Below, in pieces: positions 11,278 through 21,578 of a stretch of 64,000 nucleotides of DNA. The DNA lies in NCBI GenBank assembly GCA_019916065.1, contig CM034241.1, positions 23,575,541 to 23,639,540 on the forward strand, in the 5' to 3' direction. Position 1 is the first letter of the stretch, and every line of letters begins with the position of its first letter. A model generated the notes under the pieces. The model was given only the letters and a program-made list of their open reading frames with translations, was not told the DNA's origin and searched no databases. The stretch comes from Vitellaria paradoxa (Eukaryota; Streptophyta; Magnoliopsida; Ericales; Sapotaceae). A program made the translations under genes and the position numbers.

Positions 11278-14086
11278 TCATGGGAGAAAAACGTCAAGGT
11301 ACTCCTCGGCTGCACTCCTTATAATTCTGTCAGCAAACCAGTTAAGGCATTCCCCAATCAATTCATCGGCAGTTCTAAAGAAACAAAGACAGAGAAAAAT
11401 AAAACAAGATTAGAGAGAAGTCAAACTGCGTTCATTCATTTGGAATTAAAAGTTCAATATTATTACATCAAGAACAAAAAAAATACATATATGTACAAAA
11501 AGGCTCACTTCTCTCCTCCCTTAGTAGGATCACTCTCCACTATTAAATCAACTTGTTCAAGCACTTGGGAGGTGTCCTTCTGGGCACTATCCACCTCAAC
11601 CTCCCCCTCCTCAATTGTTTCTTCGGCAGTATGAATTGAGGGAGTTTGAGGTGGACGCTCAAAGCTGAACTGGGGAATTGGGCGCTCTGGATCAGGAAAA
11701 GGGACCTCCTTGTACATGGGATTGGTGGGATCAATATTGTTCTTCTTCATTGCGGCCTCCCAACCCTCAAGAAAGAAGTCGTTGTGAGCATCCCTCATCT
11801 GATCCACGCAGTCATTAATCTGGGCTTCCACTTCAGCTTTGGCCTTGTCCTCGGCTTCTCGGAGGGCAGCTTCTTTCTCTGCCAGGGCCCGAGTCTTCAG
11901 TGCAAGCTCTGCCCGAAGATTGACAAGCTCTTGCTTTGATCTCTCTTGCTCGGCCCTGGAAGCCTCCAACTCCTTTAAGAGTAATTCCTGTCCAGTCTTC
12001 GTGGAGAACAACTCAATCTCGGCCCTGGAAAGTTTCTCCTTGACCTCTAAAAGCTCCTCGTCTTTACGTGTTAGGATTTTATCCATTGATTGCACACGAG
12101 CTATGCTTCCAGCAACTTGGCCAAGGGCAGTATTGAGTTGATGCTCAATCTCCTTATTTTCATCTCGAAGCTGACTCCTCTCTTTTGCCAGAGCGTCATT
12201 GCTGGATTGGAGGTTTTTGTTCTCCTTCTCCAAGGACCTCACACTTGCTTTCAACTCCCTTATGTCCGTCTTATCCTGCTCGGCTCCGAGCTATTAACTC
12301 CATCGTGTGGAGAGAAGTCTGCAGAAAGAACAGAAAGTTAGGAAAAATTATAATAACGTAAGGATTCACATAAAGGAATATTATAGTACTTACAGATATG
12401 ATGTTCTTCATCAGAGTCTTGTGGATATCCTCCGTCCTATTCTTCCTCGTGTTATGAACGTCCCGAGGAGGGAGGATACCCTTGAGATACTCCTCGGCAT
12501 GATTGAAGGCTGTATCTTGGATAGTGAAGGGGCGGCCTTGAGGATGTTCGAGGCTGGGAATAAGGATTTCTGGAATGAATGGAGGGGAGTCTCGAACCGG
12601 ATTGGCCGGATACTCGATGGCCAGAGGCACAGGCCCAATTGGTTGAGCAGGGTAACGGCTCAGAGGTTCTTGGTGGTGCGTCTTTGGTGGGTGGCACGAC
12701 CTTGGAAGGTGCTGGCCCCCTCGCGGTGTCCTCCTTCGGTAGCTTCGCCTGCTCGGCCGTTGGAGCCGCGTCTGCAGATTGTGTCCTGGCCCTCTTCTGC
12801 TCAGGAGGGCCAGATGGCCTCTTCTGAGCTGCCTCCTGCTCCTTCCCCTTCTCCATTTTGACCTTCATTATTTGCTCGGCAGTTGAAGGAGCAGGGGCAC
12901 TCCCCTCATCAGTCTTCCTCTTCCCAACAGCCTTTTGCTCGTCCGCCTTCTTCTTCTGGGCCTCTCCAGCCCTTTGCCCTTTTGCCTTCGCCATGGCGAG
13001 CTTCTTGTAATCGATCTTCGGGGCCATCACTTCTTCTTCTTCCCCTTCTAAATCTGAAAAGTAGTCGAAGGCAGGGGGTATCTCAACTTCTTCTTCTTCC
13101 TCTTCCTCTTCCTCCTCGTCCAAAAGAACAAACTGTCGCTTCCTCGGCTGTTCGGAAGGCTCAGGAACTGCAACTTGAGGGGCTTGAACTTGCTCGGCAA
13201 CAAGTGGGATAGCGAATGGAGGGGGGCGAGTCCACCCTGGATGCCTTAAGGCGTAGTAGTTCTCTTTCTCTTCAGCAGAAGCCCGAAACCACCACTGAAG
13301 ACGCCTAATAGCCTCCGAGGTTGCGAAACCTTGAGGGGGGGCAATGAACGTCTGATGAGAAGGGGTGAAGTTGAACAGAATTGGAACCGCTCTGGCGAAG
13401 GGATAGAGATCTGGACCCCCAAGGAATTTGAACACCTCCTTCAAATGGTCCTTGTCAGCACGAATGCCAGTAGCTCAGAACTTCTTTAACTGAACACCTG
13501 CACAGATATTAAATCAAACAGTTAGTATGCTTAGAAGTGAGGGTAAAGAAGAATAAGAACTGGTAGGATTTGAAATCAACCAACCTGGGCTCAAAGAAAC
13601 CCGAGGGACGATTGGAAAACGATCTTCGTCTGGATCGTGTGTCCAGTGACCTGTGACGACGCACAGGTCACTTTCTGACTTAATCGTATCAGGCAGCATG
13701 TGGACCACGGCCTTTTCTGGTCGGGATTTCAGGTACCACCTGTTCTCATCCTTCCTCACCTTCTGGATTGAGTAACAGTAAAGAAGATCGTACTCGGATA
13801 TGTGGAATCCGTATCGCCTGTTTATTTCTATTACCCCATTAACGATTCTATAAAAGTTGTGGGTGAGGTTCCTAGGGCCAAGGTCCAGAATGCTCATCAT
13901 AGAGCGAAGAAAGGGGTGCAGGGGGAACCTAAGGCCACCTTCGGTGATTGCCACTATGGGGAATTCCCCTGTTTCACGCTCGCCTTGTTCGGCGAGCCTG
14001 ATACCTACGTTCTGAGGAATTTGGTATTTCTCCTTGAAAATCCTAACTTTCTCCTCAGAACTTAGCTCGTTCGCGAGTCTACCCAT
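11278..14086 (-). pseudogene. Antisense multi-exon gene inside gypsy element 1 (PF04195-like protein with coiled coil)
   Basis: Minus-strand gene reconstructed from reading frame and splice signals. Exon 1 is 13585-14086, exon 2 12394-13497, exon 3 11509-12318 and exon 4 11278-11374. Introns of 87, 75 and 134 bp are all GT-AG with matching phase. Without lesions it would encode about 837 aa. Exon 1 (GGLRFPLHPFLRSMMSILDL, then IVNGVIEINRRYG) resembles the 'putative gypsy type transposon' domain PF04195. Exon 2 has an acidic E-run and a basic, A/K/P-rich region. Exon 3 is a long heptad-rich coiled coil. Damage: a TGA at 13475-13477 where Trp is likely, a one-base shift near 12655 and another near 12287. 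Antisense extra ORFs are known in Tat elements such as maize Grande; their function is unknown. Confidence 0.72.
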
Positions 14087-14237
14087 AACGGAAAACTTGA
14101 AGTAAAAAGAGGATTAACTCACCGGAAACGAAGGACGACGGGAAGGGTGAAAGCTTGCGAAGACGAAACCTCAGAGGAAAAGAAGCAAGGGAAATCTGTA
14201 GACTCGAATCGCAGAAAAGAAGTAAGAGAAGATGAAT

Positions 14238-14262
14238 CAGGTATATATGTATATGTGTATGT
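14238..14262 (-). promoter_or_regulatory. Possible TATA region for the antisense gene
   Basis: On the minus strand this reads as an alternating AT/ACATATATAC stretch about 160 bp upstream of the ATG at 14086, inside the element between the gene and the 3' LTR. Position fits a core promoter; it is inference from composition only. Confidence 0.25.
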
Positions 14263-14579
14263 ATCTCTGAGGGAAACCGAAGCGTTTCCAACGAAAAGGC
14301 AATGGGCGGTAAAAATGGCATTTATTACCGCCCCAATTTTCAAATTTCTGACCATTCACGTTTTAACACCTCGTATCTGGGAAACCGCGTAAGCGGCGCA
14401 GCAGATGAAAAGCTGAAAGGGCACTGCGCGTGTCGTCACGAGGAGAGAGAAAAGTCCAATCAGATTTGATGCGCGTCAGGGAGATACTAAACGACAAACT
14501 GCGTAGGAGGGTTAAAGGATCAGTGAGGTAAGGTTATTCTGCTCTGCTACTCTGCTCGGAAAATATCTTTTCCCAACCA

Positions 14580-14593
14580 GAGTGGGGGCAAAA
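14580..14593 (+). other. Polypurine tract of gypsy element 1
   Basis: GAGTGGGGGCAAAA directly abuts the TGTTGGGC start of the 3' LTR, the expected place and composition for the plus-strand primer. Confidence 0.85.
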
Positions 14594-15492
14594 TGTTGGG
14601 CATAATAATGCTAAAGCTGTACTCTTGCCGAACAAGTTTAGGTCTGGTGCCACGTGGCGCAGTGCCGAGCATATTCACATAAGCCACGTAGCCACTTGCC
14701 GAGCACGTTCCGTTTGGACACGTGGCGTCCCGCCGAACAACTAATTATTGGCACGAGAGTTCCGCGTGAGTGTTATACGTGAGTACACGATTTAGAGTTA
14801 GTGCTCCAAAGAGTACCTTGAACCTCGACATCAATAAACAATGTATTACCACGTGGCTATAGCCGAGGAAGCTAGTTTGCTCGACCTATCTGTCGACGGC
14901 CAGTAAATGTCAAACCTAGGACCCACAACCTTTAAAGAAGGCTCGTGACCATAAATGCACCTTAGTTAGGATTGAACTAGGTACTTGTCTCTGGAGATGT
15001 AACTAAATCGATCAATCTCGTCACGATTCGGTGGCTGATGCGACAAGAAGACAGTCTGACCCTGAAATTCCGGTTGTAATGCCGTGTTAAACCGCCAGAA
15101 GCATTAAATGAAAGGCACGGTATATTAATGAGGGGTCTGAGGCATTAAATGAAGGGGAAGGGCATTTAAAGCAAGAGTAGAAAAGAGGGACACGGCAGTG
15201 TGCGTAACGTCAAGTCACAGGAATGCTGTAATCATCACTCAGACCACTATATATGGGATATCCTACTGAACCACAGAGGTAAGCTGACTATTGCCAACTT
15301 ATGCTTTGACTCCTTGATTTCCATAAAACTTCCTTCTTTGAGCGACTTGCTGACTTAATCATCGGAGGGTTTTCCGGCCTGAGACCTCCCCTCCGGCCGT
15401 CACCTTTCTTTCTGTCTTTGTTCGGCAGGTCGGCGATTGCATTTCCAGTTGGCGTGGTCAGCAGTTTCGGCGAAAAGTTCTGTTGCCGAACA
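14594..15492 (+). repeat. 3' LTR of gypsy element 1 (899 bp)
   Basis: Near-copy of 3489-4376 in the same orientation, from TGTTGGGC to CCGAACA, with scattered substitutions and small indels. Three of the four G-boxes are kept; the third is changed to CGCGTG. The TATA-like motif is at 15247-15256. The LTR ends exactly where the pararetrovirus-like reading frame begins. Confidence 0.93.
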
Positions 15493-16041
15493 TTATTCTC
15501 TAATGCTTCAATCTTTTTTATTAATAAGATTATGAGAGCAGTTTGAATATTTAATACTTTTGGGTACACTTTATCAGATCCTTGTCCTAAATTTGGCGTA
15601 AATCCTAAAGGTTCTTGATGGTATTTCTGCACAAATTCTAAGGCTCTTTGGTATTCGCTATTTTGATCTAAGTTCATTAAGAAGATACTATATTCTTTAT
15701 TTCCTCTAACACATTCTTGGTTTCCTCTAACAATTTTTTAGTCTCGAGCTCTATTTCTTTAGGTTTGTTATGATCTAATGTTTTTATTAATTTATGAATA
15801 TCTTTTTTTCTAGGTAAGTCTCTTCTAAATCTAAATTTTTTTAACCTTTCTAAGCAATTATTATTCTGACCTTTAATTTTCCTGAGATTTCTTTTAACTC
15901 TAATTTTTTTTTATTAAAAAAAGCTGCTAATCCTCCTTCTATAATTCTATAAAACTTCTCTCGATGATGAAAATTTAAAGATTCTCCTAAACTAATTATA
16001 AGATCTACTATAGAATTCTCTACTTCAGTTTCTGAATGCAT
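15493..16041 (-). pseudogene. Endogenous pararetrovirus-like fragment (two overlapping ORFs, truncated)
   Basis: On the minus strand an ORF starting at 16041 is interrupted by one frameshift near 15862. It then runs, rich in Lys/Glu, to a stop that overlaps the next ATG in a TAATG arrangement (about 15673-15677). The second ORF has an SEYQRALEF start, a GFTPN segment and a leucine-rich helix, and is cut off exactly at the LTR edge (15492). Two small ORFs with a stop/start overlap and this type of second protein resemble the small ORF1/ORF2 proteins of Caulimoviridae (badnavirus/tungrovirus-like). No polymerase or coat region was found nearby. It is short, frameshifted and truncated, so it is a dead remnant. 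A domesticated or unrelated origin is possible. Confidence 0.42.
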
Positions 16042-16170
16042 TTTATGCTTATTTTTCTAAAAAAAATCTACAAATAAACTTACGTTTATCTAATGAAATT
16101 ATTTTCGTACTACTAATTTTTTATTTTTAAATCTACGTAATCTATATTCTCCTATAATCTATTTTTATTA

Positions 16171-16318
16171 ATGGTGCATTTAGAGTAACAAAAAAAAAAT
16201 AAAATAAAATAAATTATAGTTCGTAATTCGTAAAATAAAATAAATAATGTATAACTTATTAGAACTTTTTAATATTTTTTATTATTTTTAAAAATTTTTT
16301 ATTATTCTAAACAGAGCC
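16171..16318. repeat. Copy B of the dispersed AT-rich MITE-like family
   Basis: Contains the inverted form of the family core (aaattatagttcgtaattcg) and ends in ttattctaaacagagcct, similar to the other copies. It abuts the 5' side of the pararetrovirus-like remnant. Confidence 0.4.
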
Positions 16319-16483
16319 TAAAATTACTTTGACATCAAGGCGGGGCACCGTCCCGAAAACTTTGTTGAAATTGAAGGGGGCTTAGGCAACTGTCCAGAGA
16401 ATAGGCTAATCCCACAAATCCCACAAAGCCTAAGCTCTACCGCGGAATGGTAGTTCTAATGTCCTCTAAGAAATCTATTATAA

Positions 16484-16640
16484 AATGTTATTCTATTATG
16501 ATTGTGTTTGATTTGTTAAAAATTATTTATTTTTTATCTCACTGCATAAATTAAGAATTTACAAATTATCTTACTTTTATTTTTTTTTTTTATCTTATTT
16601 TTTGTTACTCTATCTTATAATGCCCTACATATAATGGCAA
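16484..16640. repeat. Copy C of the dispersed AT-rich MITE-like family
   Basis: Carries a GTTTGATTTGTT start and the core aattaagaatttacaaatta, then tcttac (16550-16575), nearly the same as in copies A and D. Confidence 0.4.
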
Positions 16641-17060
16641 CTTTAAGATCTAATATTGATTCGAATTCCTCCATTAGACTCTCCTTTTTATGTTCTAATC
16701 CATGTAACTACAGATCTATTTCTTCCTTACCACTGAAATCTACTCTTTCTATTGCTTCAATTAATTCTCTGCTCATAAAATTTTCTCCTCTCTTTTTTTG
16801 GTCTTGAATTCTTTTAGCTATTTCGGTACTCTTATCCTTTTTTTTTTTTTTTTTCTCTAGATAATTATGACTTTTGATTGTTTTCCTTTTGAACCTTGTG
16901 TTTATTTTTTTCTGAAACAATTCTTTTCTTTGCTCTTCTTCCTTACCTTCTTGCCTAATTTCCCCTTATTGGCCTACTCACGGTATCAACACGGGTACTT
17001 GAAGCGGCTTACGTCTTTTGGAATGAAGCAAATATCTCCTTCTTTCAGAAGTTAAAAGAT
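16640..17060 (-). pseudogene. Unrecognised degenerate coding remnant, minus strand
   Basis: A minus-strand reading with two or three in-frame stops still looks protein-like: an EGDICFIPKDVSRFKYP segment near 17010-17050, a Lys/Glu-rich middle, then MSRELIEAIERVDFSGKEEI (about 16715-16775). The open part is 16708-16920. I do not recognise the family. It lies upstream of, and on the same strand as, the pararetrovirus-like ORFs and could belong to that remnant, but nothing in it proves this. The poly-K part (16840-16860) is low complexity. Confidence 0.25.
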
Positions 17061-17319
17061 AAAGTTTAAGACAACCACAAGACATACCGTTTGGAGTACG
17101 ATAAAATTTCAATAATCTTTATAACTCATTAAAATTTTTTATTATATTTTTATTTTTTTTCACTTTCACTAATTTCAAAAAATTTTAATATTTTATTAAA
17201 AAAATAAAAAATTCGTAACCAGATTAATCGAGTGCAAAAATTTTTTTTCACAATCACATTTTTTGCGTTGAAAACTTTTAAACGAGTACCATTATCACTT
17301 ATTTATCTCCATTTTTTTA

Positions 17320-17490
17320 AATCCGTTAGAACGGATTTGGATAAACCGTTCTAACGGTTTGTCGATGCAGAATCCGTTAGAACAGATTTGGAATGCCGTT
17401 CTAACAGTTTTGGCATTGTTCATAGAGAGAAAAAGTATTTTTTTGAATCCATTAGAACGAATTTGGGAACCATTCTAATAGTTTTGGCAC
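17320..17490. repeat. Cluster of short palindromic repeats (CCGTTAGAACGG type)
   Basis: Three imperfect units pair 'aatccgttagaacggatttg' with a following 'accgttctaacggttt'. Each half is nearly palindromic, and each unit is the inverse of the next. Related 'aaacgg / accgttt' sequence recurs at 22105-22200 and 24270-24320. Confidence 0.55.
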
Positions 17491-17834
17491 TGTTTATATC
17501 TAAAAAATATAATTTGAAAAGAAACACCAAACGTCTTTCAATACTCAAAACTACATTTTTTCTTGTTTTAATCACTCCAAACGCTATTATAAATAGAATT
17601 ATAAACAAACAACATAGATAATTTCCCTTATTAGCTAAGAGAGAGTTGTCCCCGAAGAGATTTGAGAAAAAGACTTACAGGAAAATACTTCTTATTGAAT
17701 GCTGGAAATTGCTCCTTCAGAGGTTTTGTCCTCTCTGATTTACAATGCTCACTTCTATCGCTCCTATCTTTCGCTTCTTTTTCTCGTCACTCTTCCTGCC
17801 GTTTTGCTTTAAAAATCTTAAGCCTTTAAAGTTA

Positions 17835-17980
17835 TGTTTGAAGTAAAAAGAAAAATTTTAAAATAGTAAAATATATTAAAAAATTTTAAAAATTATTTAT
17901 TTTCTATTTTATTATATAAATTACGAATTTATAATTTATCTCATTTTATCTCATTTTATTTCATTTTTATTATTCCAAAT
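17835..17980. repeat. Copy D of the dispersed AT-rich MITE-like family
   Basis: Starts GTTTGAAGTAAAAAG, has the core aattacgaatttataattta then tctcat (17918-17945), and ends TATTATTCCAAAT. The ends form a short imperfect inverted pair. This is one of the best-preserved copies. Confidence 0.5.
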
Positions 17981-18010
17981 AAGCAAAATTAAAAATAAAA
18001 ATTACATAAA

Positions 18011-18098
18011 CTGTCCCTAGATACATTCTGAAGTAAGGCAAAAATATAAAGAGAAAAAATACAATTATTCGACTTAATAGCTTGTACGATAATTTTCC
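18011..18098 (+). repeat. Direct repeat of about 88 bp (first copy; second at 23118-23203)
   Basis: Runs from 'ctgtccctagatacattctg' through 'ttattcgacttaatagcttg'. The same sequence with about eight differences occurs 5.1 kb away. It is preceded in both places by AT-rich family sequence and AACGG-type repeats, so it is part of a larger duplicated unit. Confidence 0.75.
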
Positions 18099-18229
18099 TA
18101 ACTGGGCATCTTCTTTTGTTGAAGTGTTTTCTTATTTATGTTAATATGTTTATATTTTTTATTTTTTTACTTTTTGTTGTTATTTTTTTAAATAAAAACT
18201 CAAACTACATTTGAAAATATAATTTTGTT

Positions 18230-18960
18230 TACCATTATTAATTTTTTATTTTCATAAAATATTTAATTTTATTAATTTTTTAAAAATTAATTGAATTTAG
18301 TAATATTTTATATTAATTTAATTTAATTATATTATTTATTAAAAAAATTGAATAAAATATAAGTATTATATCATTCAATCTAGTAAATACAAAATATATT
18401 AATTATAATTTAATTATATTATTTACTAAAAATAATTGAATAAAATTTATTTCATAATAATTTAAATAATTTAATTATGATATTTATTCAAAATAATTTC
18501 ATAAAATAAAATTCATATTAAATAAATTAATTAAATTTAGTTATGATATTTATTAGAAATAATTTAATAAAATATATTTAATATTAGTTAAATTAATTAT
18601 TATATTAAATTAATTTAAATAATTTAATTATAATATTTGTTAAAAAAATAATTTAATAAAATATATTTATATTAGTTAAATTACTTATTAAATTAAATTA
18701 AATTAATAAATTTTGTTTTATTATTTATTAAAAATAATTTAATATATTTCCTATTAATTAAAGTACAAATTTAATTTAATTATTTATTAGAAATAAATTT
18801 ATAATATATATTACATATTAATTTAATTTAATTCTATTATTTATTAAAAATAATTTTAGTTTAATAAAATATTTAAATAAAATAATTTATTTTAATATAA
18901 TGTAACAAATATGAATAAAGTATTAGAATTTACAAAATATTTACAACAAAAAAATAGAGT
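18230..18960. repeat. Degenerate AT-only tandem-like region
   Basis: About 700 bp of nearly pure A/T built from recurring 'tttaattatattatttatta' and 'aataatttaataaaatat' blocks, roughly 60-110 bp apart. It looks like an old, decayed tandem array. No coding sequence. Confidence 0.5.
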
Positions 18961-19387
18961 GAAAATATTTTTTTTGGTAGTTTTTATTTTTTTAGAAATG
19001 AAAAACGTAAATAAATTTAATAAATATATTTTTGTCAGCAGTTAATAAAATTTTAAAAACATACAAAAGTAAAAAATAGAAAGTTACCAAACTGACCTTC
19101 ACGTGCTACTTTATTAAAGCTGTACAGTTCACACTAGCTTTGTTAGCCTTTCAAGCTACGGTTAGAATCACAAAATTAAGACAATATTATGATCATTTTA
19201 AATAAAATATTCTGATCACTACAAATAATGGTTCGTATAAATTAATAAAATGTAAACAGAAGTGTTAAAAAAAATGTGAGCATAGTATTTAAAAAAAAAA
19301 AAAAGAAAAAACGCACTAGCTTTGTTAGATGCTGTCGGACGTTCCACGTGCTGGGCATAGTTTTAAAAATGAGATTTTTTGAGGCTG

Positions 19388-20975
19388 GTCATTGTTTATA
19401 AACTTATAAGAATTTTAGTCATACCAAAAAAATTTATTTATGAATAAGTCACACTTGTAATAAAAAGACAAAAAGGATATCATGCGTTTTTCACTACATT
19501 TCAAAACTGTCAGTTTTATTCGAAAATAGTGCACACTTCACTCATAACTTCCGCGATTTTCTATCTTCTTTACAAAGTAAGCAAAATTGATTTTTGCAAC
19601 AAAATCAAAACTATTTGAGAAAAATCTAAATTGATCATCATTCCTAATTATTTTTATTTTTTCTGATTTTCAAACAGTACCGATACTGTTTTGAAGATAG
19701 CTCAAAATGCTGATCGATTCTATGGATTTCTCTTGCCAAAAACTCGTCATCTGCTTATAATTCATGGTGCTGTTTTGAAAACAGTACCGGTACTATTTTC
19801 ATACTAACATAAAAAATATCAATCGATACATAACACAAATTAACCATTCGAGCCAACATCATTATATTTTTTGAAACAGTACCCGTACTGTTTTAAAGAT
19901 AGCTCAAAACGCCGATCGGCCCCATGGATTTCTCTTGCCCTTAAAACTCGTTATCTGCTTATAATTTATAATGCTGTTTTAAAAACAATACCGATAAAAC
20001 AGTATCGGTACTGTTTTGTACCGATACTATTTTCATACTGCCTAAAAAACATCAATCGATACATAACACAAACCAACCATACGAGCCAACATCATCATAT
20101 TTTTTGAAACAGTACCGGTACTGTTTTGAAGATAGCTCAAAACGTCGATCGGCCCATGGATTTCTCTTGCCCTTAAAACTCGTTATCTGCTTATAATTCA
20201 TGGCGCTATTTTGAAAACAGTACCGATAAAACAGTACCGGTACTGTTTTATACTAGTACTGTTTTCATACTAGCTAAAAAACATCAATCGATATATAAAA
20301 CAAAACAACCATACGAGCCAATATCATCATATTTTTTGAAACAGTACCGATACTGTTTTGAAGATAACTCAAAACGCCGATAAGCTTCATAGCTTTCTTT
20401 TGTCCTTAAAACTCGTCATCTGCTTATAATTCATGGTGTTGTTTTGAAAACAATACCGGTAACAATACTGTTTTCATACTGCCTAAAAAACATCATTCGA
20501 TACATAATACAAACCAACCATACGAGCTAACATCATCATATACCAGTACTATTTTGAAAATAGCTCAAAACACAAATCGCCAAAGTCAATCCATGAAAAA
20601 AATAGACCAAATAAGCTCTATCTTTTTCATATCTTCACGACTAAAATGGTAAATAATGAAACTTAAAACAATGAAGGAAAAAAAAAACGGAAAAAGCATG
20701 ATTCTCGGTAAATCATATCTTCACGCGATTTATAAGGAATGAAATCAAAAACGGAAGAACGTGATTCGTGGTTAACACGATTTCCGGCAACTTCCGTCGG
20801 ATTTAATTATATAAACAAATGGCACTTATGTCATATTAGAAATTATATTTAAAACCAAATCGTGGGACCCACTAAAAAGTGTGACTTAAACACAAAACTT
20901 TCTACATTAATGTGACTTAAAAGTAATATTTTTTTTTGGTGTGACTAAAAACCTTAAAAGATTATAAAGTATGAC
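19388..20975. mobile_element. Non-autonomous element with long terminal inverted repeats and an internal tandem array
   Basis: The left end (19388-19454) and right end (about 20908-20975) are inverted copies of each other. The outer 38 bases align without gaps from GTCAT to AGTCA(T/C)ACC with about eight mismatches, and similarity continues through an A-run to AAGTCACAC. Each end holds three AGTCA(C/T)AC-type motifs. Between the ends is a tandem array (separate entry) and no ORF of note. Long TIRs without coding capacity suggest a MULE-like or foldback element. No convincing TSD was found, so the outer limits are approximate. Confidence 0.6.
19671..20560 (+). repeat. Tandem array, about 4.3 copies of a 200-233-bp unit with palindromic ACAGTACCGGTACTGT
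   Basis: Units start 'ttgaaacagtaccggtactg' at 19871, 20104 and 20336 (spacings 233 and 232), with an earlier shorter copy from 19671 and a truncated one from about 20540. Each unit contains several copies of the perfect palindrome AACAGTACCGGTACTGTT or close variants, plus the phrase 'catcaatcgatacataacac'. No transcript or protein is suggested. Confidence 0.85.
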
Positions 20976-20992
20976 TTAAATACAATTTTCCG

Positions 20993-21578
20993 TTTAAAAA
21001 TCGGATCGGATCGGCCGATTCAACCGGTTGAACTGGGAACCAGTTCAAGAAACGGTCCGGTCCACTAATAAAATCCAGTGGAGAGTTGAACCGGTCTAGG
21101 TAACCCACCAGTTCAACCAGCGAACCGGTGTCAGTTTTACTGGTTGAACCGGGCTATTTTTTTTTAATTTTTTTGAATAGTAAAATAAATAAACTAATAT
21201 GCACTAGTCTCGAATCGAACTTGGGACTATTTTGTGATAAAGTACTATTACCCCACTGAACCATTAATACTTACCGTTTCTTATTTTTGCTTAGTTTTAC
21301 TTATATAATATATTAGTTTTAAGTGATTTTATTTTATAACACATTTTGTTGACACTTTTTATTAGTAAAACAAAATAGAGTAGAAGAATATGTAAAAAAA
21401 ATATAAATTTTTAAAATTATTATATAATTTTAACATATTTTTATATTTTATTTATATATTTAAATATATTAATGACATCACAGTTTAACTCTGATTCAAT
21501 TCTAATTGAATCGATGGTTGAACCATTGATTCGTAATTCAATCACTTTTTCGATTCGAAGAAGAGTCTGATTTTTAAA
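20993..21578. mobile_element. ACCGG-rich MITE-like element with tRNA-like promoter boxes
   Basis: Perfect 10-bp inverted ends, TTTAAAAATC at 20993-21002 and its complement at 21569-21578. The left part is dense in 'accggttgaacc' motifs. On the minus strand, TGGTTCAGTGGG (21252-21263) resembles a pol III A box and AGTTCGATTCGAG (about 21209-21221) a B box, about 40 bases apart, as in a tRNA-derived SINE head. This may be a SINE inside a DNA element, or chance. No TSD was seen. Confidence 0.42.

Larger units (their letters stand above)
3489..15492 (+). mobile_element. Ty3/gypsy LTR retrotransposon, Tat-type, degraded, with antisense gene
   Basis: A 12.0 kb element with two direct LTRs, a PBS, a PPT and the order gag, protease, RT, RNase H, second RNase H, integrase, tandem array, antisense gene. 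The second RNase H-like domain between RH and INT, and an extra ORF between pol and the 3' LTR, are known features of the plant Tat lineage. All sense ORFs carry frameshifts or stops, so it cannot move on its own. The five bases flanking the LTRs (catac on the left, ttatt on the right) do not match, so no TSD is visible. This suggests later rearrangement or recombination between elements. By eye the LTRs differ about once every 15-20 bases over their first 350 bp, implying an old insertion. Confidence 0.93.

Noticed and set aside
12307..12861. 184-codon plus-strand open frame
   Set aside because: Shadow of the antisense gene exon 2 on the other strand; no domain, and composition follows the minus-strand frame.
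18230..18960. Possible matrix-attachment or replication-origin DNA
   Set aside because: Extreme AT content alone is not evidence; decayed tandem repeats explain it.
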